The notes under the pieces are model-generated. The model saw only the letters and a list, made by a program, of their open reading frames with translations, was not told where the DNA came from and made no database searches. A DNA stretch of 34,763 bases. Source: an uncultured Alphaproteobacteria bacterium. Its GTDB lineage: Bacteria; Pseudomonadota; Alphaproteobacteria; CAAGCB01; CAG-977. The DNA is taken from positions 1 to 34,763 of the forward strand of contig CALXYE010000012.1 of NCBI GenBank assembly GCA_944392845.1, read 5' to 3'. Every line of letters starts with the position of its first letter. Position 1 is the first letter of the stretch. A program made the translations under genes and the position numbers. Positions 16,183 to 23,958 of this stretch are shown here, piece after piece.

Positions 16183-17037
16183 TTATAAAAAAAACGTGTC
16201 CCGAAGCCACCACGACGGATATTTTTTTTCAAGAACGGCTTTGGCTTCGCGCATCAATGCTTCATCCTCAAACAGCGCGAAACACGTCCCGCCGCTGCCC
16301 GACATCCGGGAAAGGATTGAAAACTCACATTTTTCCAAGGCATCCAAGACTTTTTTTATTTCGGGTTCAACCTTCAGGGCGCTTTCCGTCAGATCGTTGC
16401 GACGCTTTTTCAGAGCGGGAATGAAATTTTCGGGCAGAAAATCCTCATCCGACAGCGGAGCGGGCGCGGAAAAGGCGCCCGAACGTTCTTTAAACACCGA
16501 CGGAGTCGCGACGGGTTTATTCGGATTAACCAGCAGAATCGGCATGCGGGGGACGCCGGGAACGGTATCAAGAATTTCGCCGACCCCGGAAACGTGCACG
16601 GGGCAAGCGTTCAGGCACGAGGGAACGTCCGCGCCGAGAGAAAGAGCCAGCGCCGACAAACGTTCGGCGGACAGGGGACATCCCCATAATTTTTGCAGAA
16701 CCGTCAGAGTCGCCGCAGCGTCCGACGACCCGCCGCCGATTCCCGAAGCTATCGGCAAATTTTTTTGCAGGACGATTCGGGCCTTCGGTTCGATTCCCGC
16801 GGCCTCCGCCAACTTCAATGCGGCTTTTATCACGATGTTATCGGCGGACGACGGCAGTCCGGCGGCAAAAGGGCCCTTAATTTCCAAGGAAAGGCCGTCC
16901 GACGGAAAAGCCTCCGCGACGTCGCCGTATTCCGTAAAGGCGAACAGGCTGTCAAGCGAATGATACCCGTCGGGACGTTTTCCGACGACATGCAGATACA
17001 AATTGACTTTCGCCGGAGCCGCCGCCCGAAAACGCAT
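16183..17037 (-). CDS. ispE: 4-diphosphocytidyl-2-C-methyl-D-erythritol kinase
   Basis: IspE phosphorylates CDP-methylerythritol in the MEP pathway of isoprenoid synthesis. The 284 residues match the family length. The N-terminal substrate segment PAKVNLYLHVVGKRPDGYH contains the conserved Lys10. The GHMP-kinase ATP loop PIASGIGGGSSDAAA lies at 95-109, and LGADVPSCL carries the catalytic aspartate. The C-terminal SRMSGSGGTCFALF block completes the GHMP pattern. It starts 2 bp after the TPR lipoprotein stop, so both are in one operon, as in other alphaproteobacteria. Confidence 0.96.
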   Translation of the reverse strand: MRFRAAAPAKVNLYLHVVGKRPDGYHSLDSLFAFTEYGDVAEAFPSDGLSLEIKGPFAAGLPSSADNIVIKAALKLAEAAGIEPKARIVLQKNLPIASGIGGGSSDAAATLTVLQKLWGCPLSAERLSALALSLGADVPSCLNACPVHVSGVGEILDTVPGVPRMPILLVNPNKPVATPSVFKERSGAFSAPAPLSDEDFLPENFIPALKKRRNDLTESALKVEPEIKKVLDALEKCEFSILSRMSGSGGTCFALFEDEALMREAKAVLEKKYPSWWLRDTFFL

Positions 17038-17039
17038 GC

Positions 17040-18875
17040 TTATTTTTCCTTTTTAACCAGAGCGTTCGTTCCGTCGGCCGCCGTTTTCACGCCGTCGTCC
17101 CGATCGGCGAACACGACCTTGTCGCCCACCGCGTCCAAACCTTTTTCCAGTTTCGCTTCCGTCCGCTCGCGGTCGCCCGGCATAAAGTCGTCGTTCACAT
17201 CCAAGGCCTTGCGCCACTGATAACGCGCTTCACGCTTGCGCCCGCTGCGCCAATAGGCATCGCCCAAATGGTCGTTGATGACGGCGCTGCCGGGATCAAG
17301 GGAAACGGCCGTTTCCAATACGGGAACGGAACGTTTATAATCTTTGAGAATATAATAGGCCCACCCCAGACTGTCCGCGATAAACCCCTCGTTCGGCGCT
17401 TTAAGCGCGGCGCGTTCCAGCATGATTTTGGCTTTTTTGACGTTCTTTCCCTGTTCCAGCCAAAAATACCCCAAATAATTCAGAGCCAACGGCTGATCGG
17501 GGCTTAAAAGCAACGCCCGTATCAGATCCTGTTCGGCGGCTTTGGGACGGCCGCTGCGCTCATACGCGACTCCGCGGCTGTAAAACAGTGTCCAATGCTG
17601 TTTTTGAGGGAACGGAATTTTTTGAATCGCTTTCGTATAAGCTTTCGCCGCTTCCTTATACTGTTTGTCCGTCAAAAGAATGTCGCCTGCCTCAATCCAC
17701 GGCAAAGGCAGATCATCGCGCTTTGACGCCAAATCCTCCAGAGTCTTTTCGGCTTTTTCTATTTGTTTCTGTTGCGCCTGAAGCAACGCCAAACGCATGC
17801 GGCTGGCGTAATACGTTTCGGAATCTTCGGGATCGCTTTCGTAAAGCGCCGCCGCTTCGGCGGTTCTGCCCTGCGTTTCCAAAAGCTCGCCCAACAGAAC
17901 GCGCCCCAAGGACAGTTTCGGATCCAGATAAAGCGCGAAACGAATAAAGAAAAGTGCGCTTTCGGAACCGCCCTTTCCCGACAGACTGCTGGACACGTCG
18001 AAAAAAGCTTCGGCCATCCCGGCCTGAGCCGTCGGAACGCTCATCGGCACGGATGCGGCGTCCGGAGATTCTCCCGCCGTAAAGAACCTTTCGTCGGTCA
18101 GAGTATAGGAGCGGCTGGTTTTTTTATAGGCGTCCATTAAAACGGCAAATTTTTTCAGATCCTTGCGCCTCAACAGAAAATTGCCGTATGTCTGTGCGGC
18201 GCGGAGCGACAGCCCCCCGGGTTCCTGCAATAATTGCTCGTAGCTTTCTTCGGCGCCCTCCGCGTCGCCGAGCATATCGCTCATCAGCGCTTTGTGAAAA
18301 ACGTAAAGGGCTTCCGTACCGCGGCCGTTTACGGCCTCAAGAGTTTCCATCGCCTTTTCGGGGCGGTTCATGCCCGCATAAACCCACGCCTCCAGCAAGG
18401 GCACCAAAAACGCGTTTTCCTTCTTATTCGGGAAATCCTTCAAAACCGCCAGCGCATCGGCGTATTTTTCCTTTTTGACGTTTTGAACGATGACGACCAA
18501 AGACGCCAGCAACGACGAAGGGTCGTTTTTCAATTCGGCTTCGGCATAGGGCATCGCTTCGGCGGTACGCCCCTCCAGCGCCAAAAGGGACAGCATTTCC
18601 GAAACCAAAGCCGCATTGTTCGGATCGGCCTTAACCGTTTCGGATAAAAAATCGATCGCCTTTTTATAATCGCCTTCCTGACGAGCCTGTAAATATTGAA
18701 CGTACGGACCGACGGCGTCCGCGGAAAAGGAAAGCTCCGCCGCGTCCGTTTTTTCCTCTTCGGGAACAGCTTCGCGCGCCGTTTTGTCAAAAGCCGCGCT
18801 GCCCGCCGTGTTTTCAGGGACACAGGCGGCCAAGACAAAAAGCGACAGCAAAAATGCGTTCAACCTTATGCTCAT
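17040..18875 (-). CDS. Tetratricopeptide-repeat lipoprotein
   Basis: A 611-residue lipoprotein (lipobox LAAC, Cys18) almost wholly built of TPR helices. Repeats are clearest at ALVSEMLSLLALEGRTAEAM, VLLGELLETQGRTAEAAALY, WIEAGDILLTDKQYKEAAKA, and in the C-terminal third with LNYLGYFWLEQGKNVKKA and DSLGWAYYILKDYKRSV. This C-terminal part is characteristic of the alphaproteobacterial TPR protein found next to ispE. It probably acts as a periplasmic scaffold; no enzymatic domain is visible. The function is unknown and the link to isoprenoid synthesis may be only positional. Confidence 0.85.
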   Translation of the reverse strand: MSIRLNAFLLSLFVLAACVPENTAGSAAFDKTAREAVPEEEKTDAAELSFSADAVGPYVQYLQARQEGDYKKAIDFLSETVKADPNNAALVSEMLSLLALEGRTAEAMPYAEAELKNDPSSLLASLVVIVQNVKKEKYADALAVLKDFPNKKENAFLVPLLEAWVYAGMNRPEKAMETLEAVNGRGTEALYVFHKALMSDMLGDAEGAEESYEQLLQEPGGLSLRAAQTYGNFLLRRKDLKKFAVLMDAYKKTSRSYTLTDERFFTAGESPDAASVPMSVPTAQAGMAEAFFDVSSSLSGKGGSESALFFIRFALYLDPKLSLGRVLLGELLETQGRTAEAAALYESDPEDSETYYASRMRLALLQAQQKQIEKAEKTLEDLASKRDDLPLPWIEAGDILLTDKQYKEAAKAYTKAIQKIPFPQKQHWTLFYSRGVAYERSGRPKAAEQDLIRALLLSPDQPLALNYLGYFWLEQGKNVKKAKIMLERAALKAPNEGFIADSLGWAYYILKDYKRSVPVLETAVSLDPGSAVINDHLGDAYWRSGRKREARYQWRKALDVNDDFMPGDRERTEAKLEKGLDAVGDKVVFADRDDGVKTAADGTNALVKKEK

Positions 18876-18916
18876 TCGTTTTTCTCAAAAGCCGACAAAC
18901 AAACAAATCCTTTATT

Positions 18917-18946
18917 AGCATACCCTTTTTGTTCTCCGAATAACAA
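18917..18946 (-). promoter_or_regulatory. Probable promoter of the TPR-ispE operon
   Basis: On the minus strand TTGTTA (18941-18946), an 18-bp spacer and TATGCT (18917-18922) lie about 40 nt before the TPR gene start, in the divergent gap shared with the DNA-glycosylase gene. Confidence 0.5.
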
Positions 18947-19007
18947 ATTTTTTTCAACGGCCGTTAAAAAATTTCACTCGGCATCAAAATATGTTACCGT
19001 GTCTGCC

Positions 19008-19814
19008 ATGAGCGGAGATTCTTTAGACCCTTTGGCAATGCTGGAATGGTATCAGACGGCCGGCGCGGACGAAGCAACGGCGCAAGACCCCGTTGACCGT
19101 TTCGTCGCGTCGGAAAAAAAGGCCGAACCCGTTCTTCCCGCCGTCCGACCTTCGCCCGAACCGATGCTTTTCAGCGCCGCCCCCCTGCCGCCCGCTCCGC
19201 GGCCGACGGTCGCGGATGCCGGAACGCGCGCGCTGGCGCGCGGCGCTTCGACGTTGGAAGAGCTGAAAAAAATCATGGAAAATTTTGACGGATGTTCCCT
19301 GAAGGCTTCCGCATCGCATATGGTCTTCGGCGCAGGCGTTGAAAACCCGGAAGTCATGATCGTCGGCGAAGCGCCCGGCACGGAAGAAGACCGCCAGGGC
19401 ATCCCTTTTGTCGGCGTCAGCGGACAGTTATTGGACAAGATGTTGGCCTCGATCGGGCTTGACCGCACAAAGGTTTATATTTCCAACATTCTGCCCTGGC
19501 ACCCGCCCGCCAACCGCAAACCGTCCGAAGAAGAAGTCGCCCTGTTCGTGCCTTTCATCCGCCGCCATATCGTTTTGGTGCGCCCGAAAATTCTGTTGAT
19601 GCTCGGGGGCAGCGCCGTTTCCGCACTGACGGGCGTAACGCAGGGCATCACCAGAGCCCGCGGCAAATGGACGGTCTATTCGGACGAAGAATTCAGCCTT
19701 CCCGCTTTGGCATCTTTCCATCCCGCCTTTTTGTTGCGTACGCCCGCTCAAAAAAAGATGGCTTGGCGGGACTTTTTGATGCTGAAACAAAAGCTGTCCG
19801 AACTTAATGCCTAA
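19008..19814 (+). CDS. Uracil-DNA glycosylase family 4/5-like protein with few cysteines
   Basis: A 268-residue protein. A Pro/Ala-rich linker (about 40-75) precedes a uracil-DNA glycosylase fold. The catalytic-loop motif is GEAPGTEED (120-128), followed by GIPFVG and the NILPWHPPANR block (160-170). The C-terminal SFHPAFLLR motif carries His238. These blocks match the alphaproteobacterial family-4-like glycosylases that remove uracil from DNA. Family 4 enzymes bind a 4Fe-4S cluster through four Cys, but this protein has only one cysteine (C96, in FDGCSLK). It may have lost the cluster. The ATG at 19008 has no clear Shine-Dalgarno; longer starts add a basic, unlikely extension from the reverse of the TPR gene. 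Confidence 0.85.
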   Translation: MSGDSLDPLAMLEWYQTAGADEATAQDPVDRFVASEKKAEPVLPAVRPSPEPMLFSAAPLPPAPRPTVADAGTRALARGASTLEELKKIMENFDGCSLKASASHMVFGAGVENPEVMIVGEAPGTEEDRQGIPFVGVSGQLLDKMLASIGLDRTKVYISNILPWHPPANRKPSEEEVALFVPFIRRHIVLVRPKILLMLGGSAVSALTGVTQGITRARGKWTVYSDEEFSLPALASFHPAFLLRTPAQKKMAWRDFLMLKQKLSELNA

Positions 19815-19980
19815 GCCGAAAACAACTTGCCGCAAAACGCGCGTTTTCCCGTCAAAGGGCGTCCCGATACGGCGCGACGCGCGAAACGCTTCGTTTAAAC
19901 ATTTATACGGTAATTTTTTCGGACTTAACGTTTGCCTGCTTTAAAAAAGCGCCGTTTTGCCGCGCATTTTTTCGGACGAC

Positions 19981-20010
19981 AAAAAAAGCGGCCCGAAACG
20001 GGCCGCTTTT
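19981..20010. terminator. Shared terminator between the glycosylase gene and carD
   Basis: A perfect stem (AAAAGCGGCCCG with CGGGCCGCTTTT, loop AAA) has an A-run on the left and T on the right. It ends carD transcription on the minus strand (seven T) and could also stop transcripts from the glycosylase gene. The 19815-19980 stretch before it holds nothing recognisable. Confidence 0.88.
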
Positions 20011-20026
20011 GCCGTAAAAAACGTTG

Positions 20027-20527
20027 TCAGCCGGCAAGCTGCAGAATGCCGCACAATTTCGTCGTCGCATCCTGCGTATTCGTTTTTTCCAAAGCCGCCA
20101 GCTCGTTCGCCAAACGATCCAGAGCCTGCTCGTAGATCTGGCGTTCGCTGTACGACTGGTCGGATTGAGATTGGGAGCGGTACAGGTCGCGAACGACCTC
20201 GGCGATCGAAATCGGATCGCCCGAATTGATTTTTGCTTCGTATTCCTGAGCGCGGCGGCTCCACATCGTGCGCTTAACCTTGGATTTGCTTTTCAGAGTT
20301 TCCAGCGCCGTGTCCATAACGCTTCGGTTCGACAGTTTGCGCAGTCCCGAATTTTTCGCCTTGACCATGGGAACGCGCAGGGTCATGCGGTCTTTGTCAA
20401 AATGAACGGCGATCAGTTCCAATTCCTGCCCGGCGACCGTGTCCTTCGTTATGCTTAAAACTTTGCCGACGCCGTGCGCCGGGTAAACAACGAAATCACC
20501 GGCGGAAAAAGAAGTTTCTTTCGACAT
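20027..20527 (-). CDS. carD: CarD/CdnL-family transcription regulator
   Basis: A 166-residue protein that binds the RNA polymerase beta subunit and stabilises open promoter complexes, notably at rRNA promoters. The N-terminal RNAP-interaction domain begins FSAGDFVVYPAHGVGKV, with the conserved LRVPMVKAKNSGLRKL. The C-terminal helical DNA-binding part includes TMWSRRAQEYEAKINSGD and LYRSQSQSDQSYSERQIYEQ. Length and order match alphaproteobacterial CdnL. The upstream leader is unusual: a TATAAT is followed by a terminator-like hairpin 95-130 nt before the ATG. Confidence 0.93.
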   Translation of the reverse strand: MSKETSFSAGDFVVYPAHGVGKVLSITKDTVAGQELELIAVHFDKDRMTLRVPMVKAKNSGLRKLSNRSVMDTALETLKSKSKVKRTMWSRRAQEYEAKINSGDPISIAEVVRDLYRSQSQSDQSYSERQIYEQALDRLANELAALEKTNTQDATTKLCGILQLAG

Positions 20528-20621
20528 GTCAAATTTCCCATCTTTTCGGAAAGTTGCTCTCCAGCGGCAGAAAAGGCCGTCCCCTTCCGATTAAAGACGG
20601 ACTTGATATTCATTTTGCCGC

Positions 20622-20657
20622 AAAAAAAGAGGAAGCTCGTTCCGCAGAGGAGCCTCC
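20622..20657 (-). terminator. Terminator-like hairpin in the carD leader
   Basis: On the minus strand GGAGGCTC pairs with GAGCTTCC (20650-20657 with 20631-20638, one G-U), with an 11-nt loop, followed by TC and seven T. It lies about 95 nt upstream of the carD ATG and downstream of an 18-codon frame and a TATAAT at 20673-20678. It may attenuate carD or end a short upstream transcript. Confidence 0.55.
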
Positions 20658-20669
20658 CGATCTGCACGC

Positions 20670-20726
20670 TTAATTATATACCACAAAAAACGGCTTCTGG
20701 GTAGTCGAAGTTTCCTTTTTCGCCAT
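20670..20726 (-). CDS. Possible 18-residue leader peptide or small protein upstream of carD
   Basis: The ATG at 20724-20726 opens an 18-codon frame (MAKKETSTTQKPFFVVYN) ending in TAA, followed 12 nt later by the terminator-like hairpin. The peptide has a balanced composition, but the ribosome binding site is weak and the TATAAT nearest to carD lies at its end. Evidence is positional only. Confidence 0.2.
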   Translation of the reverse strand: MAKKETSTTQKPFFVVYN

Positions 20727-20764
20727 ATTTTTGCCATAATTCCGAAATATTCCGTTAAGGATTC

Positions 20765-20779
20765 TTTAAACGGTTTAAA
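20765..20779. repeat. 15-bp perfect palindrome in the carD/GDH spacer
   Basis: TTTAAAC-G-GTTTAAA is a perfect dyad lying between the glutamate dehydrogenase terminator and carD. It could be an operator for the carD region. The 20528-20888 spacer otherwise holds the carD leader hairpin and the dehydrogenase terminator. Confidence 0.4.
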
Positions 20780-20837
20780 AACCCTCGGGAAAATAAAGCG
20801 TAAAAATGACAAAACATGCGACACGCTTTCTTTAAAA

Positions 20838-20872
20838 CGGGAAAAGCCCCGATTCGCAACGAGTCGGGGCTT
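20838..20872 (-). terminator. Intrinsic terminator of the glutamate dehydrogenase gene
   Basis: A 9-bp stem (AAGCCCCGA 20844-20852 with 20864-20872) lies 17 bp after the dehydrogenase stop. On the minus strand it is followed by a short T-run. Confidence 0.8.
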
Positions 20873-20888
20873 ATCCGAAACGAAAACG

Positions 20889-23213
20889 TCAGACGGACAG
20901 GGCTTCGCGCACCGAAGCGAATTTTTCGTCGGGACGGGCGGCCAATATGCGCGCTTCTTCCCTGACGGAACCTTCCAACCCGCGGCGCAAAAGCGTCAAC
21001 ACCATGTTTTCGATTTCCAGCACCAGCCGGCGGGTCAGGTTTCCTTCCTCTTCGGCGGAAATTTTTCCGCTCTTGGCTTCAACCAGCGCAAACAGGCTTT
21101 CCGTATCGTACGCCATTGCCGTCACCAGATACGCCTTTGCGACTTCGGCGACCGAAGCCGAACATTCCTGACGCATCTTGCCGACGAAATTGACGCTGAC
21201 GCGGTTAACCATATTATTGGCCAAAACGGTGGATGCGATCTCGCGACGCAACGGATGTTTCAATGCGTCGTCGCGCCATCCTTCCCGCAAAGCCTTCGGG
21301 AAATAGGACAAAAGCACGCCTTCGGCCATAACGGGATCGTCGGGCAAATCGCTGTTCAGGATATGGTCGTACAGCGCCATTTTTGCATACGCCATCAACA
21401 CGCACAATTCGGGACGGGTCAGCCCCAAACCGCGGTCAAAGCGGGCGTCCATTTCGGCGTCCGTCGGCAAAAATTCCAAAGCGCGATCCAAACGCCCCGA
21501 CTTTTCCAAACGAGCCATCAGTTTTTTGTTTCCGGGTATGCTTTTCGCGCCGCGGTGCGACATATAAGAAATAATCCTGTTTTGCTGGTAATTGTCTTTC
21601 AGCACCAGTTCCGCCACATCGTCCGTCATTGACTTCAAAAGCGCGTTGCGCGCTTCAAAACTCAGGCGGCCTTCCGCCATCGCCGCATTCAGCATGATCT
21701 TGATGTTGACTTCGTGGTCGGAGCAATCGACGCCGCCCGAATTGTCAACGGCATCCGTGTTCAAACGGCCGCCGTTCAGAGCGTATTCGATGCGCGCGCG
21801 CTGAGTCAGCCCCAGATTTGCCCCTTCGGCCACCGCTTTGGCGCGCAATTCGTTCGCGTCAATGCGACAGGAGGCGTTCGCGGCATCCTTGGCTTCGGGC
21901 TGAGTTTCCGACGAAGACTTGACGTACGTCCCGATACCGCCGAAATACAACAGGTCAACGGGCGCCTTCAAAATCGTTTTGACCAGTTCGTCGGGCGTCA
22001 TGACCTTTTTGCTCGTCCCCAAAGCCTTGCAGGCTTCGTCAGACAAAGAAACGCTTTTTTCCCTGCGGTCGTAAACGGCGCCGCCCGCCGACAGTAGCGA
22101 ACGGTCGTAGGCGTTCCAGCCCGCTTCTTCCTTAAACAGGCGTTCGCGCTCCTTAAACGAAACCTCCGTATCGGGATTCGGATCGATGAAAATGTTGGAA
22201 TGGTTGACCGCGGCAATCAGCTTGATACGACGCGATAACAGCATCGCGTTGCCGTACACGTCGCCCGCCATGCTGCCGACGCCGACGCAGGTAAAGTCTT
22301 CGGACTGACAGTCGCGCCCCATCTCGGCGAAATGGCGTTTGACGCTTTCCCAAGATCCTTTCGCGGTAATCGCCATGCCTTTATGATTATAGCCGGCGGA
22401 ACCGCCCGAAGCAAAAGCGTCGCCCAGCCAGAAACCGTATTCGGCCGACAGGGCGTTCGCATAATCGGAAAATTCCGCCGTCCCCTTATCCGCGGCGACG
22501 ACCAAATACGGATCCTCGCCGTCATAACAAACGACGCGATCGGGACGGACAACCTGTCCGCCGACGATATTGTCCGTAATGTCCAGCATGCCGCGAATCA
22601 ACGTTTTATAACATTCGACCGCATTCGCGACGATTGCCGCCTTATCCCCGTCTTCGGGCGGACGTTTGGGGAAAAATCCCCCCTTCGACCCGACGGGCAC
22701 GATGACGACGTTTTTTACCTGCTGAGCTTTGACAAGGCTCAGGATTTCGGTGCGGAAATCGTCCTTTCGGTCCGACCAGCGGATACCGCCGCGCGCAATT
22801 TTTCCGAAACGCAGGTGAACCGCGTCAACCGCATCGGAATAAACAAAAATTTCCGCCATGGGAACGGGTTTCGGCAAACCGGGGATGCGGCCGCTGATGA
22901 ATTTGAAAGAAACGTAGTCCTTGCCGTTTTGGAAAAAGTTCGTCCGCACCATCGCTTTCAAAGCGGAAAAAACGGCTTTCAACGAAGGATTCTTCGGCAT
23001 TTTTTCCGAAATCTCCGCCTCGGCTCTTTCAAGAGCTTCTTTCGGCGCCGTATTGTCGGGATCAAACTTCGAAACGAAATAAGCCAGCAATTTTTCCGTC
23101 AGTTCGGGGTGGTCGCGATAGGCTTCCGTAACGGCGCCCTTCGTCGCGATCGAGGTTTGACGGATATAGGATGCAAACGCATTCAGCAAAAACTCTTTTT
23201 GTGAAGGATTCAT
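20889..23213 (-). CDS. Short-form large-type NAD-glutamate dehydrogenase (catalytic core only)
   Basis: The enzyme interconverts glutamate and 2-oxoglutarate plus ammonia. From the ATG at 23213 (GAGGA 7 nt upstream) it has 774 residues, whereas bacterial GDH-180 enzymes have about 1600. It begins at the helical segment just before the catalytic domain (FLLNAFASYIRQTSI) and lacks the roughly 600-700-residue ACT-containing N-terminal region. The C-terminus, after GLTRPELCVLMAYAKMALYD and MVNRVSVNFVGK, also seems shortened. Core motifs remain: ARGGIRWSDRKDDFRTEIL (about 140-158), VPVGSKGGF, DAFASGGSAGYNHKG, the nucleotide loop VGVGSMAGDVYGNAM, FGGIGTYVK and AVAEGANLGLTQ. The loop has Ser where GDH-180 usually has Asp (GDMSGD). 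No missing N-terminal half is encoded upstream, where a divergent gene starts at 23358. Confidence 0.9.
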   Translation of the reverse strand: MNPSQKEFLLNAFASYIRQTSIATKGAVTEAYRDHPELTEKLLAYFVSKFDPDNTAPKEALERAEAEISEKMPKNPSLKAVFSALKAMVRTNFFQNGKDYVSFKFISGRIPGLPKPVPMAEIFVYSDAVDAVHLRFGKIARGGIRWSDRKDDFRTEILSLVKAQQVKNVVIVPVGSKGGFFPKRPPEDGDKAAIVANAVECYKTLIRGMLDITDNIVGGQVVRPDRVVCYDGEDPYLVVAADKGTAEFSDYANALSAEYGFWLGDAFASGGSAGYNHKGMAITAKGSWESVKRHFAEMGRDCQSEDFTCVGVGSMAGDVYGNAMLLSRRIKLIAAVNHSNIFIDPNPDTEVSFKERERLFKEEAGWNAYDRSLLSAGGAVYDRREKSVSLSDEACKALGTSKKVMTPDELVKTILKAPVDLLYFGGIGTYVKSSSETQPEAKDAANASCRIDANELRAKAVAEGANLGLTQRARIEYALNGGRLNTDAVDNSGGVDCSDHEVNIKIMLNAAMAEGRLSFEARNALLKSMTDDVAELVLKDNYQQNRIISYMSHRGAKSIPGNKKLMARLEKSGRLDRALEFLPTDAEMDARFDRGLGLTRPELCVLMAYAKMALYDHILNSDLPDDPVMAEGVLLSYFPKALREGWRDDALKHPLRREIASTVLANNMVNRVSVNFVGKMRQECSASVAEVAKAYLVTAMAYDTESLFALVEAKSGKISAEEEGNLTRRLVLEIENMVLTLLRRGLEGSVREEARILAARPDEKFASVREALSV

Positions 23214-23357
23214 GAGCGTTTCCTCTAAAATTGAAATCACTTGGACAATATACTTACGCGAAGCCGACGACAAGCATTTTTACCGCTTTGCCGTTTTATG
23301 CTTTTCTTCGGCCGAAAGAAAGGTTAAAAAGAAATTAAAAAACGATCAAGGAATCGA

Positions 23358-23885
23358 ATGAAAACACCCTCCGCGTATGAAAAGGCGGCTTCGTGTTCCC
23401 TCAACGCGTTGCGCTGGATCTTTTTTTTCGCAAACGTCGCCCTGTTGCTCGGCCTGGGGTTCAGGACGGCGCAGGCGTGGATTTCCGCTCCGTCGGACTT
23501 CCGCGAAATAATGCGCCTTTATCCGTCGGAACCCGAATTCGCCGACATAAAAAGCGCCGAACACCAGATGAAGGGAGCCTTGATCTTCGTAACGGCCGTA
23601 TATGTTATCGGCGCCTTCTTTTGTTATGAACTTTTCATTAAAACAAAAAGCCTGTTAACAAACCTGACGGCGCCCCTGTTCATCGGCTTTCTGCTTCTGA
23701 TGGGAGAAAGTGCGAATTTCTTCCTGCCCGCGTTGGATAAGGCAAGAGCCCTCAGAACATGCGAAAAAGCGGGCATTGCATGGGATAAAAAAGCGCATTT
23801 TTGCGACGTGATGCAGCTGGAACGCAAGCGGTTGGCGGAAATAAAGGCGCAAAAGAAAAAAGCGGCGCGCCGAAAAAGAAGATAA
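23358..23885 (+). CDS. Small three-helix membrane protein of unknown function
   Basis: I do not recognise the family. The 175 residues contain three hydrophobic helices (about 19-40, 73-93 and 104-124). An acidic loop lies between the first two. After the last helix a segment carries two cysteines, C134 and C149, spaced so they could pair if outside the cytoplasm. The end is a strongly basic Lys/Arg tail (from about 156), more typical of a cytoplasmic C-terminus. AAGGA lies 6 nt before the ATG. It is followed, 73 bp downstream and in the same direction, by mscS, so the two may share a transcript. It is divergent from the dehydrogenase gene. Confidence 0.7.
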   Translation: MKTPSAYEKAASCSLNALRWIFFFANVALLLGLGFRTAQAWISAPSDFREIMRLYPSEPEFADIKSAEHQMKGALIFVTAVYVIGAFFCYELFIKTKSLLTNLTAPLFIGFLLLMGESANFFLPALDKARALRTCEKAGIAWDKKAHFCDVMQLERKRLAEIKAQKKKAARRKRR

Positions 23886-23958
23886 ACGAAGGTTTTGTTT
23901 CTTTCGCCGCGCAAAAGGCCTATCCTGAATCCGTTCGGTTTCATACGGAGGAAAAAAC

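Noticed and set aside
20591-20824. 77-codon minus-strand frame upstream of carD
   Set aside because: Very basic, low-complexity composition, and it runs through the leader hairpin and T-run.
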